A stretch of DNA of 64,000 nt from Liolophura sinensis (lineage: Eukaryota; Mollusca; Polyplacophora; Chitonida; Chitonidae). A program made the translations under genes and the position numbers. The stretch covers positions 10,613,704 through 10,677,703 of the forward strand of contig NC_088304.1 in assembly GCF_032854445.1 (NCBI RefSeq), written 5' to 3'. This document shows positions 35,301 to 45,600 of this stretch, in pieces. The stretch's first letter is position 1, and every line of letters begins with the position of its first letter. Under the pieces are notes generated by a model that was not told where the DNA came from, searched no databases, and worked only from the letters and a program-made list of their open reading frames with translations.

Positions 35301-36067
35301 CAGCAACCTACGGATGGTCGTGGCTTTTCCCCTGGCTCTGCCCGGTTCCTCTTATCGTAATGAGTGAGTGAGTGGTTGGGGTTTAACGTCGTACTCAACA
35401 ATTTTTCAGTCATATGACGACGAAGGAATCCTTAGGGTGCATGTACGTGTAATGTGCCTCCTTGTTGCAGGACGGATTTCCACCGCTCTTTTATTTAGTG
35501 CTGCCTCACCGCCCCGCCCGAGCCATTATACAGATACTGGTCGTTGCACAATTTCCTTCATGCTGAAGTTACAACTTCCTCTTTTAAAGGAGTAGGTGTG
35601 ACTCGATCAAGGATTGATCCTGGATCTACCGGTCCCCTCTACCAACTGTGCTACTTATCGTAATGCTGGCCACCCTAATATAAGTGAAATATTCTAGTTT
35701 ACCATATATTAGACATGGTGAAATATCCACGACACGCTTGTTTTTGTAAGAATATTTCTCTCCGGTGTTAACATTGTCGACCTCCAGATGATCATGGGTT
35801 TCTGACCACCGTCGTATAAGTGAAATATTGGGCGTAAAATATCATCCAAACAAATAGATAAACAAATAAATGTTATGATTGTCATGCTGATTTCTCTATT
35901 AAACAGGAAGACGATTTGCGGAGCAAGAGCTGTACACGATGTTGACAAAGCTGTTCAAGACTTTCCACATTGAATGGACCGGTGCGGACTTGGACAAGAG
36001 CTATCGTATTTTGACGGAACCTAGCAGACCGTCGCAGTTCATTTTTACCGAACGAAATCCCAAGTAA
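20076..36067 (+). CDS. Mitochondrial-clan cytochrome P450, complete 9-exon gene
   Basis: Exons are 20076-20373, 24497-24725, 27428-27618, 29671-29866, 30185-30359, 30873-31039, 32038-32116, 33490-33649 and 35907-36067. The sum is 1656 nt (551 codons plus stop) and the frame is kept at all eight junctions. The product starts with an Arg/Ser-rich presequence suited to mitochondrial import. It then shows the PGPKGLPYFGTL membrane-proximal block, ETFR (ExxR, E416/R419), the PERYLPERW block and FGHGPRMCVGRR with heme-ligand Cys497. The double Arg after the heme loop is typical of adrenodoxin-dependent P450s. The I-helix reads DGVSTN: Thr363 is kept, but the usual Asp/Glu is Ser362. The best description is mitochondrial clan (CYP10/24/27/44-like); substrate and subfamily cannot be told. 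It is divergent from the CAP-EGF gene and convergent with the CYP3-clan P450. Confidence 0.93.
20815..20872 (+). repeat. SINE-A fragment
   Basis: Core end only: aagtgaaatactcttgagta, then aggcgtaaaac. Confidence 0.7.
21447..21582 (+). repeat. SINE-A 3' core and tail
   Basis: gggaaggtctctcagcaacc, then ccataatgctggcaacggtc, with an A-rich tail at 21557-21580. Confidence 0.78.
22139..22283 (-). repeat. SINE-A 3' core and tail
   Basis: The tail ttatttatttatttgatt is followed by the antisense core and the pre-head block gctggaagaccttcccac. Confidence 0.8.
22513..23613 (-). pseudogene. Broken Tc1/mariner-type transposase
   Basis: Minus-strand frames line up in the order of a Tc1-like transposase. 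An N-terminal helix-turn-helix region (LTPEQRQRALGM ... NIARTFGCSR) comes first, then LHLRNRF, then the catalytic FTDESRF block, then PYGGGGVMLWGGI, and finally WPARSPDMSPIEHLWD with the C-terminal GGH. The coding sequence is interrupted by a stop near 23357 and by frame changes near 23050 and 22880, so it is dead. The clan is known for cut-and-paste transposition. Terminal inverted repeats were not identified. It lies antisense in intron 1 of the mitochondrial P450. Confidence 0.9.
23779..23880 (-). repeat. Degraded SINE-like repeat, second antisense core type
   Basis: A tail ttatttatttattta is followed by a core reading ttttatgtgtggagaaaaccggagc, cut short here as a related variant of the family seen at 6141-6220, 44740-44830, 50190-50320 and 55746-55870. 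Confidence 0.55.
24497..24725 (+). CDS. Mitochondrial P450 exon 2
   Basis: Encodes LKVANLHNVFLDYYKRYGKI, then the beta-sheet segment with IFDPDYVKDYFQQEDKLPD, typical of the N-terminal third of mitochondrial P450s. It ends in a split Ser (tc) at donor gtgagc. A long G run starts about 50 bases into the intron. Confidence 0.92.
24775..24799 (+). repeat. Poly-G tract in intron 2
   Basis: About 18 uninterrupted G, then ggcggaggggg, lie about 50 bases after the exon 2 donor. The tract could form a G-quadruplex on the sense strand. Confidence 0.85.
25241..25495. repeat. Degenerate ~22-bp minisatellite
   Basis: Imperfect repeats of accaatacggctgccctcgg appear about ten times in intron 2. Confidence 0.75.
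25905..26480. repeat. Palindromic MITE-like element
   Basis: The left arm, about 25911-26075 (gtgtaatttgctgc ... aggtaaactgac ... ctggttttactctctatg), and the right arm, about 26165-26335, are inverted copies with a loop of about 90 bases. The right flank continues into a segment (agaattactcaaaatgctgt) shared with 53835-53873 and 54780-54830. Confidence 0.75.
26607..27322. repeat. Large foldback element in intron 2
   Basis: The arms 26607-26812 and 27108-27322 are inverted copies. Both contain caaaactgttct, aataatagcttctcattggc, agttagctgattt and tttctttattctcttttt in opposite orientation. The 300-base interior repeats the attggtt / cggggtaaagt motifs. The element ends about 100 bases before exon 3. 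Confidence 0.82.
27428..27618 (+). CDS. Mitochondrial P450 exon 3 (C-helix)
   Basis: The exon encodes LGKEWYRLRSGVQKAMLAPT, the C-helix with W-x-x-x-R (W, then Arg four residues on), then a helix ending IARWSIE. Split codons at both ends match the neighbouring exons. Donor gtaagt. Confidence 0.93.
27840..28880. repeat. 24-bp minisatellite in intron 3
   Basis: Many copies of gtcaatatactgtgagggtg plus four bases run to about 28620, with looser copies to about 28870. Because 24 is a multiple of 3, both strands stay open for long stretches; the eight-residue repeats this gives are not a gene. Confidence 0.9.
29158..29590. repeat. Foldback repeat in intron 3
   Basis: aaaaactcccagaaaaagag (29284 on) and its inverse ctctttttctgggagttttt (29563 on) form a perfect stem of about 22 bases. 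A further copy, cctcccagaaaaagagatc, lies at 29224. Confidence 0.75.
29671..29866 (+). CDS. Mitochondrial P450 exon 4
   Basis: Encodes AWITAFDTHFGCI, the E-helix block typical of mitochondrial P450s, then FSVPWYKIFPT and a basic segment KRRR. Acceptor ttatttatag, donor gtaagt, phase kept. Confidence 0.93.
29995..30200. repeat. 31-bp tandem array of exon 5 splice acceptor
   Basis: Units of cagtctctcctctttcag plus tattgtccaaaaa repeat about seven times, the last being the real exon 5 boundary (AG at 30183-30184). AG dinucleotides sit at about 30004, 30035, 30061, 30091 and 30122; the copy at about 30153 is mutated to TG. Confidence 0.92.
30185..30359 (+). CDS. Mitochondrial P450 exon 5 (I-helix start)
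   Basis: Encodes IVQKHVDQTVEKIKVLQDKG and the I-helix start LTLSLPFDGVST. The donor gtacac is weak. The reading is supported by the exact spacing from Gly360 to the NP of exon 6, as in related enzymes. Confidence 0.9.
30873..31039 (+). CDS. Mitochondrial P450 exon 6 (I-helix end to ExxR)
   Basis: Starts NARMLYFNMYCIAKNPDVQ (I-helix second half and J-helix) and ends KACVKETF plus a split Arg, giving the K-helix ExxR. Donor gtattg. Confidence 0.93.
31470..31565 (+). repeat. SINE-A 3' core and tail
   Basis: caccataatgctggccctca and the (AAAT)n tail lie in intron 6. Confidence 0.82.
31755..32012 (+). repeat. SINE-A, near full length
   Basis: Begins with the head ggcctccgtggcctacttat and ends in a degraded A-rich tail 25 bases before exon 7. 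Confidence 0.8.
32038..32116 (+). CDS. Mitochondrial P450 exon 7
   Basis: Encodes FFPIGLEISRILKKDMVIGG and YQLPAG, the segment after the K-helix. Acceptor tgttcttgcag, donor gtaagt. Confidence 0.93.
32205..32358 (+). repeat. SINE-A 3' core and tail
   Basis: ggaaggtctgtccgcaactt to (AAAT)n, in intron 7. Confidence 0.8.
32990..33365. repeat. Two SINE-A copies head to head
   Basis: An antisense copy (about 32990-33165) is followed by a sense copy (about 33168-33363, starting gttagcgcgctagcgcagcg), a natural inverted pair in intron 7 about 125 bases before exon 8. Confidence 0.8.
33490..33649 (+). CDS. Mitochondrial P450 exon 8 (heme-binding loop)
   Basis: Encodes the PERYLPERW block and the heme loop PFGHGPRMCV with the thiolate Cys497. 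The split Gly is completed by exon 9. Acceptor tttcttcgtag, donor gtaagt. Confidence 0.95.
34243..34596 (+). repeat. SINE-B (tRNA-derived, CACT tail), full length
   Basis: The head, atagcacagctggtagagag ... gggtcgatcctgggtcgagt, has A- and B-box-like sequences. The body is shared with 44851-45206 and, inverted, with 35363-35655 and 53875-54150. The 3' tail is ccaagcactcactcac rather than A-rich. Confidence 0.85.
34800..34856. repeat. (GTAT)n/(GT)n microsatellite
   Basis: gtatatatgtgtgtgtgtaa is followed by repeated gtat, in intron 8. Confidence 0.85.
35160..35360 (+). repeat. SINE-A fragments
   Basis: A tail fragment lies at 35160-35208, and a head/core fragment at 35262-35355 starts cgctgtgagttcaactccag. 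Confidence 0.7.
35363..35655 (-). repeat. SINE-B, antisense, full length
   Basis: Starts gagtgagtgagtggttgggg (inverted CACT tail) and ends in the inverted tRNA-like head (ctaccaactgtgctact). Confidence 0.82.
35660..35860 (+). repeat. SINE-A core fragments
   Basis: Two truncated cores lie side by side (taatgctggccaccctaata; accaccgtcgtataagtgaa), ending 45 bases before exon 9. Confidence 0.7.
35907..36067 (+). CDS. Mitochondrial P450 exon 9 (C-terminus)
   Basis: Completes the heme-loop Gly, then RRFAEQELYTMLTKLFKTF and a C-terminal segment ending ERNPK and TAA at 36065-36067. AATAAA candidates for polyadenylation occur near 36491 and 36757; which is used is unknown. Confidence 0.93.
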
Positions 36068-36371
36068 ACACAGAGACAGAAAGTGGTGAGGTCTAGAAAT
36101 CTCCAGTCCAACCCCAGGGTTTAAACCACGCCCGGTGTGCGAGTGGTTAGAAGTCACCGTACCAGTGTCGAACCACACGATAATAATCAATACCGGTGAC
36201 ATTCAAACAATATCATTACAATGCAATGTACGTATAAAAACATTGTCAGTGCTAGAGACTTGTAGTAATATATATATAGTATAGTATATTTAGTATATAT
36301 AGTATATTTACTAAATGTAAATACAAGTGCATTGTGGTTTTCTGGAAGAAAAAACCATTCCCATTTTACAA

Positions 36372-36500
36372 ACAGGCGGATGTTCGCGGGTTTCATGTGG
36401 GCTCTGCCCGGTATCCTTTCACCATACCGCTGGCCGCCGTCGCGAAACTGAAATGTTTTTTGAGCACGGCGTAAAACACCAATCCAGTGTAATAAATCAA
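36372..36500 (+). repeat. SINE-A core and tail fragment
   Basis: ggcggatgttcgcgggtttc, then cgtaaaacaccaatcc, possibly within the P450 3' UTR. It supplies the AATAAA at 36491. Confidence 0.75.
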
Positions 36501-37126
36501 ATCCAGTTTTACAGAAAAGTGAAATATATATGTGGAGGATGACGAACTCAGAAACATCTTCGCTCTCAGGTCATAGAGGTAACTCGCGCCTGTTCATCAA
36601 AATAACAATGACGGCGTTTTCGATTTTCTCATGTGGGATTCTTTTTGCTTTCAACTGCGATAAATAACTTATGTAACATCACAAAGACAACAGGTTATGG
36701 TTTTTAATCTTCTGATGGTCTCTTTTATTTTGTAGAAAGGAGTTTATTGGTAACAATAAAGTAAAATAAATTCACTGAAAATCAGTACGTTGTCATGTAA
36801 AGTATTCACTTCATTTCAATATATTATAAACTTCTGGACCAATCTTACAAATGTTCATATAATGAAAACCGCTACATGTGAAAGAAGCCTTAAATATAAA
36901 AAGATTTTGTGTAAATCTGCATTATCAAACGAAACCCCATATACATATAATAATAAATCTTACACAAAGAACACAAAATAACTGACACATATGAAGAGAA
37001 AACTATTACAATACATTTTAAACCTTTGCTTGCTCTCAACGTAAGTGAATGAGCTTTATCAACAAGCTAACCATCTTTACATAGCCTCACCACGATTGAT
37101 ATGTCGTCATATAAAGCCATTATCCG

Positions 37127-37260
37127 TCAGCAACCTGCGGATGGTCGTGGGTTTCCCCCGGGGCTCTGCCCGGTTTCCACCCACCATAATGCTGGCTGCC
37201 ATCGTATAAGTGAAATATTCTTGAGTTCGGCGTAAAACAGCAATCAAATAAATAAAAAAA
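37127..37260 (+). repeat. SINE-A 3' core and tail
   Basis: cagcaacctgcggatggtcg to caatcaaataaataaaaaa, well preserved. Confidence 0.85.
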
Positions 37261-37937
37261 GCCAATATCACACATTCTTTAGATTGTTTATGAAGTGCTT
37301 TTCAAGAATCTCTTAACACTTTTTTTTAACGATCTACGTAATATGTACGCATAATTAGCATTAAGAGGGCGTTTAAAACTGTACATATATATCAAAGATC
37401 TCTCTGAAATAAAGTACATGTAACAATTAAGAATTTTGCACCTGAAGATAAAGGTCATGCTTTCAAATCGCAATTGCAAGTGCATGGCGAAATGAAATGG
37501 TTTGCCGGTTTTCTTCCCCTATATTTTTAACCCTGCTCTTGTAAGAGAAATATTCCTGAGCACAACGTAAGCGAGCAATACTAACATTCTCCAGGAAATA
37601 TTCATTGTATTGCCGGTATAAAGTTTCCGTATTCAGTATATTACTACTAGTTACTACTAGTACAGTAGACAGTTTGTATACACGTCAACATAGAATCATC
37701 TTATTCAGTAATATAATAGCAATTGTAGTAATTATATTTTATGAAATATGCCCAAAAAAGTCACTGTATTCAGTATGTTCACAACAAAAGACATGTCAAC
37801 ATACGCCTAGAGTGGACCTATTGCACTGCATATGCCAAAACAAATTCAATGTATACAATACGTTGTCAGACAAGACAGGTCGTCAACATGACCTTATACA
37901 TGTAGTAAATATACTATATGCAATATGCAAAAAGTAA

Positions 37938-38130
37938 CCGAGGGACTTCCGTGGCTCAGCTTGTTTGCGCGCTAGCGCAGAGGAATGACCCTGGAGCCTC
38001 TCACCAATGCGGTCGCTGTGAGTTCAAGTCCAGATCATGCTGGCTTCCTCTCCGGCCGTACGTGGGGAGGTCTCCAAGCAACCTGCGGACGGTCATGGGT
38101 TTCCTCCCACCATAATGCTGGTTACAATGT
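37938..38130 (+). repeat. SINE-A head and core, 3' truncated
   Basis: The head ttccgtggctcagcttgttt includes the B-box-like gtgagttcaagtcc. The core stops after cataatgctggtt. Confidence 0.82.
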
Positions 38131-39412
38131 CTTTTAGCCTATCAAGGCAAAAGACATGGTAAGATTGCAATTATCAGTGAATATATTGAACGGATATAAT
38201 TATATCGAATTCAGACATACCATTATGTTATTTATCTGAGTTGGTGCTGTATTTTCGTGTTTTTGCTTTTTTTTTTTATTGAACAAAAATTAACGTTAAT
38301 GCTTGGTGTTTACTTTAAATCGGTTGTATTCATTATTCATCACAAATCAGTTGTATTCAGGATACAACTTCTGAGATTAGAGACATTTTATTCACTGTTG
38401 CATTGTCAGAGTTGAGACGCAGTGTTCAGTGTGTTTTCCAGTCATGGACAGATTTATTCAGTACATAGTCGAAGTAAACATGTCTTATTCAGTGTATGTT
38501 CCAAGAACGGACATTATGTTGTCGTTTTTCAAAGGAATGATGTCATATCCGGTATATTCAGGACCGAGGTTCCAGCTTTAGCCAAATTCCATTCACAGCC
38601 TCTGGGAATCCAAACAGTTGCAGCTTGAGTTCCGCCTGAAAGATAATGAAGGAAGTACATGAATTTCGGAGACCTTTAACCGAAATGGCTCATTTCAAAA
38701 TTTCATAAAACTGCATGATAAAAGATAAATGAAGGCTTTCTGGCATTGTTTGTTACGTGTACTTGTTTCAGTGTTTCTTCTAAAGTCTATAAAAGTCAGA
38801 TGAAATTTTAAAATTATTTTACCAGTTGGCTCATACATGTACGCTGGCGAAAATTTGCACAACACTGGTATTTCTATTGGCTTGTATTATAATGTTGAAC
38901 GATAACATGCAAGTACGTGTCGCGTGGGAAGTAAAAAGAGCATGTAGAATCGGTCTATCACCATAAAAGACCTTATCTTACTCGGGGATTTGGAACCAAT
39001 TTGAATATCGTGCACATATATAAAATAAACACAAGAAGGGCGCTGTTGCAGAGCTTTCAAACTAAATTCCAAATAGAATAATTTCTTTCACACTGAATTG
39101 TGAAAATGCCTGTATAATCGTTTCCAGGCACATGCCGGCACAGGCAATCTGTTACTGCGCCTTATGATGTTACGTCATGTCAAAACTTTTCCCATTACAA
39201 TGAAATTGTGTAAACTCGTCATTCCTCTGTATCGCAGAAGTATGCGAACCAGCGATGCCCCGATTAGGTAAAAATACCTGTCGGCCAATTTCGTCATCGA
39301 GAGTGACTCCCCTTGCTCTCTATATGGACACTGCACCTGAGATTGATTGCACAAAGAACCACAAAGCTTTGATTTAAGTCAAAATTATAAGACAAATGAA
39401 TCGCAATCTGAA

Positions 39413-39695
39413 CTACACCTGAGCTATCAACCTTGCGTCATTATGAAGTTTTAAATTTTCACTGAAGTCCACACCCACTTTGTGGAATCGATCTCTAGTG
39501 AGCAAAGCCTTTGAAAATATCGCGTGACCAACCTCGGTTTCAGCACTCCTCACAAATCGGTACCTCTGTAGAATAGACACGACCGCCATCTTGGCTTTCA
39601 AAAGAGCCAGTCTCATACCGACACAGTTCCTGGGGCCATGGCCAAAGGGCAGGTAGGCATAGGGGTGTCTTTTGGCCTTCTCCTCGGCAGAGAAT
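39413..39695 (-). CDS. CYP3-clan P450 exon 13 (heme loop and C-terminus)
   Basis: Completes Arg438, then [20 protein letters not shown] and the Cys462 loop, and ends at TGA 39413. The acceptor tatattcag is the last of a row of copies (19-bp array). Confidence 0.93.
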
Positions 39696-42600
39696 CTGAA
39701 TATATGGAGAGAAGCCGAAAATAAGAGGAAGAGCTGAACCTGAATATAAGGGGTGAATCTGAATGTAGGGGGTGAATCTGAATATAAGGAGTGAATGTGA
39801 ATATAAGGAGTGAATCTGAATATAAGGAGTGAATCTGAATATAAGGGGTCACTGCGCATAAAAGAAAATAAGAAAATTCATTGAATTTCCACTCCATGTT
39901 AGATATGCAGATCTTACGTATCGTGAAGCTTGTTTTCGAACTAGATTTGGGAGACGGCAAAATATTTGAAGCCGTTCATACACGGAACACAACGACCAGT
40001 GTTAATCATAGAATTTGTTAAATATGCCAAAATTATGCATGGATCAGGTTGGTGTGTACATTCTTTGTGTGATTTTACAAACAATACTTTACAAATCTTG
40101 ATTTTTTAATCAAGATCGAACATTACTTGGAGCAGTTATTGCACGGAAACTTAAGCAGAGCAGACGGACAGATGGACAAATGGAGGAAAAGCCAGACAGA
40201 CAAACAGTCCGACGGACAGATGTACATTAACGTCCCTCTTTTCGCTGAAGCCTGATCACACCGTTCACACATGAACACATGAAAACCGACTGCGTTTGTA
40301 TGCCATGGAAAAATAACAAGATCGTAACTGTACATTATTTCATCCAAAAGCAGCATGCATGGTCGTCGCAGCTGCTCGGGAACCTAAAACCAAAGTCTGC
40401 TCTACCCTGTTCTGTCTGCATATCTACCAGGGCATAATCCCGGCTCTGTCTGTTTCCCCCTAAACCAGTACGTACCTCTGAGGATTGAATTTTTCTGGGT
40501 CAGACCAGTACTTGGGGTTGTTGTGAATATAATTTACAGGAATCTGGATAGAGAGGCCTTTGGGAATCAGATGCCCTCCGATGACAATGTCGTCCTTAGT
40601 GTCACGAGCCAGTCTGGAGAATAAGAATATAATATTAGTTATAGGAAAAATTTTAATCTAGGACTTATTTATTTTCATCATGGGTGTTTGACGCTCTGCT
40701 CAAGGATTTTTAAAATCACATTATGGTGGCCAGGTTTTAAGAGATAAATAAATCTACGATAAAAGTTCCACGTCATTGGAATGGCTATTTCCTGTATTTC
40801 CTACAGCTAAGCTGGGGAGAATGAAACAGATCTCAGATCTCCAGCGTGTGCCCATAACAAACACCCAACATAAGCAAACGAGTGTTATAAATTGAAGATG
40901 TCTATTCCCATAATGCAAAGCGTAATTCAACATATGGACCTGAAATTTATTTCCATCCATGAAGATTCGATGGAAGGACTTAATTAAATTTCTTCAAATA
41001 AGCATCGCAAATCAACCCAGCCACGTCCTTACCACTTCTAGGGAAAATCGTTACCAGACAAAATCTGACAACAAACGTTGAAGGAGAAATTTAAAACCGG
41101 TAGGATCATTCTAATATAATTTTAGTATAAAATACAATACATTTCCTCAGATAAGATTTTCCATAAAACATACATGATGTGCATACAGATATAGGGCATA
41201 GTCTGCTTTTAGGCAGGTTAAAAATTCCCCACCTGTTAATCAAAACCCTCGAAAATTCCACGTGTGGTAACCTGAAACTTGAAACCTTGTCTACATGACC
41301 ATGTTCAAACATGACAGTTTCAAATATAAATGTCCTTTTATCAAAACCTTAAATTTTCATCCAAATACATGACTATACATAAATTCTTTAAAAGGTCGCC
41401 ATTTGCCTGTCTGATTAGCATTAAATCTCTATAATGACGATGACACAGAACGAAAAACCAGAGCAGCGACGACAATGTGCGGGCTGGCAAACAGTCACGT
41501 AACCGGTGAAATATGGCCTCTTGTCAGATACTCAGTTAGGGTTTTATTCTGACTGTTCATGTAAAAACATAAATACTAGCAACTTTGACATACCTCTGTC
41601 CAGCTGGGTAAATTCGGAGCGCTTCACTAATACACATGTCTAGATAAGGTAGACCCATTACATTTTCATAGTTAGGCTTATTCTGCAAGAAAGAGTACAA
41701 ATATGCCTTGTATATTTCATGCTAAGGTAAGAAACATAAAAATGATTATTTATATAGAAAAAATACAATGAGAGAGCCTTGCATGCTATGCAGCAGGTTC
41801 AGAGTAAAACTAGAAATATCTTATTTATTTATTTATTTATTTGATTGGCGTTTTACGCCGTACTCAAGAGTATTTCACTTATACGACGGCGGCCAGCATT
41901 ATAGTGGGAGGAAACCGGGCTGAGCTCGGGGAAAACCCACGTCCATCCGCAGGTGGCTGGCAGACCTTCCCACATACGGCTGGAGAGGAAGCCAGCATGA
42001 GCTGGACTTGAACTTACAGAAATTTAGAAACGTCTTGTGATATTGCAGCGTCATAAAAATAGAAATGTCATGCCATATAGCCGGGTCATAAAAAAGAAGA
42101 AATAACCTATCAGTTTGCAAGCCATAGAAAAAAAAAATAGAAATGTCTTCTCATATAGTAGGGTAATAAAAAATCTGTAAATGTCGTGATATTACAGGGT
42201 CAAAGGAAAAAAAACTACAAATGTCCTGTGATATTGCAAGGTCATAGGAAAACTAGACACGTCTTGTAATATTGCAGTGTAATAGGAAAAGTAGAAATAT
42301 CTTTACGTATTATTCAAAGCTGAAAGAAAACAATAGAAAGCAAAAGTTGTCTCAAAGAAGAAAATATCTTGATTTGTTGCAGCCACATGTAAAAAATAGA
42401 AACTAGAAATATACTGTCAAATTATACGCTCTGATAAAAACTAGAAACCTTCCCTACCTTCCCAACTTTGGTGTCAATCTCCTCAATAAGGGTCTCCTGG
42501 CATTCGGGATTCATCGCCAAACAGTAAGACAGCATACTTAACGTACCCGCTGTTGTTGCATATCCACCCAACATGAATACAAAACACTGAGCCTTGATTT

Positions 42601-45600
42601 CTGTCTCGGTAAGACCTGCGAATATATTCATCGTTTCTGTTTGAAATCAATGATCTTAAACTTTAAATCACCTGGGTCCGCTTGTTTAAAACAGTATTAA
42701 GACTTAATATCGGATTTAACTTTAAGCCAGGTTTGTTTTTTGTCCCAAAAATAATAGTGTAACAGTATATTAAATATGAACAAAATCAGTTTTTGCTCCA
42801 TTTGGTCTCTGTGCAACTGAATTGGTTCCTCAGTTTTGTGAATACATAATACGACTTAATATCGGTATTAGCTAATACGCTTTGAGCCACCGGACCCAGA
42901 CATACGAGAAATTATATATCACTATATGTGCTGGAACTTCCCATGCGTACTCTCTCATATCGAGTTTCTCCAGAATCTGTGGACTGCATTTCATGCAGCA
43001 AATCAATCATAAGATCAGTCATAAAATCAATCATACATGGTATACCTTGAATAAGACCATGAAAAACGTGACATGCCTGACTTTAACTAGCTCCCAAGCC
43101 TCCGTGGCTCAGTTGGTTAGCGCGCTAGCGCAGCGTAATGACCTAAAAGTCTCTCACCAATGCGGTTGCTGTGAGTTCAAGTCCAGCTCATGCTGGCTTC
43201 CTCTCCGGTCGTACGTGGAAAGGTCTGACAGCAACCTGCGGATGGTCGTGGGTTTCCCACGGGTTCTGCCCGGTTTCCTCCCACCATAATGCTGGCCGCT
43301 GTCGTATAAGTGAAATATCCTTGAGTACGGCGTAAAACATCAATCAAATAAATAAATAAATAAATAAATAATTACCTCGCCTTTGATTCTGGACATCAGT
43401 TTTCAGGGCATTTCGATCAACGTCCACATCGGCACTGTCAAGGTCATCCACACGTGCGTCAATCATCAACTGAAGAAGGTCCCGCCTTGTCTGTTACCAT
43501 GGAAATACAATACATGTACATCTAGAGATTTTGGGGGGGGGGCATATAATTTAATAATATTTTCCACGGCACAAGTTTACACTGAATTTGTCCATAATGT
43601 GCATGCTATACAATCGGGTTAATGAGAACTTTACTTTGGTGGGAGAAGCTCCCGCTACGTCCCCAAGTATCACTGATTCAAATCCCAACAAAGTCACCTG
43701 TTCACAAAAAATCCGACTCATTTGTGGCTGCTTTCTCTGTAACTCTGCCCTGATGGAATAAGATATAACACCGCTGCCCAACGATTCTGGGCCAACCGGT
43801 CAAATTTTATGCCAGATCATGTGACTCGAATATGAAAACAAGAAGGTAATCTCTGATGTCACGATGCTTTAAGAGGGCTCCGTACATTGGAAAACAGGAA
43901 TAGCGATGTAAATATTACGGTTGGTTGTGGGAGAGGGCATTTTGATCTTTTTGTCTTAGGCGGACAAAACTTCTAGCTCTATTGTCATATTTCACGATCT
44001 GGTTTACTGTATTTCTTCAACATTTTCGCATTTTTGCAAGATATTTACACAAGCATATTCTAATGGCAGATTTCTGTGCAAACTGATACAATTACGCCTT
44101 TTGCGAAGCCCTGAAATTGGCCAACCCAAACCAGTATAGTTTTGTATTTAAAATAAAATTTTAAGGGAACATACTTTGCACTTTCATATGCCAAAAGGTT
44201 GAGGGAATAGAATAAATCAAAAATGGATTTGTGCAGTCGCCTCCAGTTTTTCCAAAATTGCTGGTATGGTGACATCTACTAAGGCCTAGGTCGACTTATT
44301 GCTGTTTACCAGGCCCCGGGATCAAGAAGCAATCTTGGGTTTAAGTCAAAATTTCAAATTATTTTAAAATTGTTGTTTCTTATATTACAAGGTCAAATTT
44401 TATTTGTTTGAAAACATAAATTCTGGGTAAGCTCTTGTACAACAAATTTCAGCTAAAATAACACAAAGGAACATACGAAGTTTTGATATAAGTCTAAGAT
44501 CGCTTCGTGGTCCCGGGGACTGGAATCTAAATGCTACTTACTGTGCCGTGTTGTTTTCGTTGGTCAATATTATTCTTGACATCTCGCGCAATCACGTCCA
44601 CTGTTTCCTGCCAGGCCTTAGGGAAGGAGCTGATTTTGAAGAGTTTCATGATTTTAGTGATGAATGGAAATATCACTGAAACAACAACAACAAGGAGCTA
44701 ACTGTAGGCCCGTTGTCTGACATGACTGACTGATTGATCGCTTGATTGAATAGTGTTCAACTCCGTGCTCAAGAATTTTTCACTTTATTATGGCGCTAAG
44801 GTTTATGGGCGAATGAAACTGGCGATCAGCGATGCTTTCTCATGTAGTACTGACCGGCCCGGATAGCACAGATGGTAGAGCGTTCGCTTCGGGGACCGGT
44901 AGATCCAGGATCAATCCTTGATCGAGTCACACCTAAGACTTTAAAAGAGGAAGTTGTAACTTCCTCGCTTGGCGTTCAGCATGAATGGGATAATGCAACG
45001 ACTGGTTGACCCGTATCAGTATAATGGCTTACTTGCCTTCGGTAAGTCGTCTCAGTGAAGCAGCACTAAAATAAAAGAGCGGTGGAAATCCGTCCTGCAA
45101 CAAGGAGGCATATTACACGTACATGCACCCTAATGATTCCTTCGTCGTCAAATGACTGAAAAATTATTCAGTACGACGTTAAACCCCAAGCACTCACTCA
45201 CTCACGTAGTACTGCATGGCCTAGTGGTTTGCGCTTTAGAACCGCCTACTGATCTAGCAGCCTCTTACAAATAAGATCGATGTGAGCTCATGCCGGCTTC
45301 GTTTTCTGTTATGCATTGGAAGGTCTGACAGCAACCTTTGGATGGTTGTGGGTTTCCTCTGCTCGGTTCCCTCCTACCATAACGCTGGCCGCCGTCGTAT
45401 AAGTGAAATATTCTTGAGTACTGCGCAAAACTTCAATCAAATAAATAAATAAATGGGTAAATAAATCATGTAGTCTTATACGAAGTTCGATAGAGACAAC
45501 TTGCAGAAAAGTTTGCAGTATATAACCATTCTCTTTCATCTATGCTATACTTACGGAAACAAGACAATTGAAAATTCTTGAGTATAGCCTTACACAACGA

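Larger units (their letters stand above)
36500..39412. other. Convergent intergenic region between the two P450s
   Basis: Holds SINE-A copies at 37127-37258 and 37940-38130 plus AT-rich sequence. No gene was recognised. The 3' ends of both P450 transcripts should fall here. Confidence 0.55.

Noticed and set aside
43098-43180. Possible functional tRNA gene
   Set aside because: The A- and B-box-like head is joined to the SINE core and (AAAT)n tail and occurs many times in diverged form; it is a SINE head.
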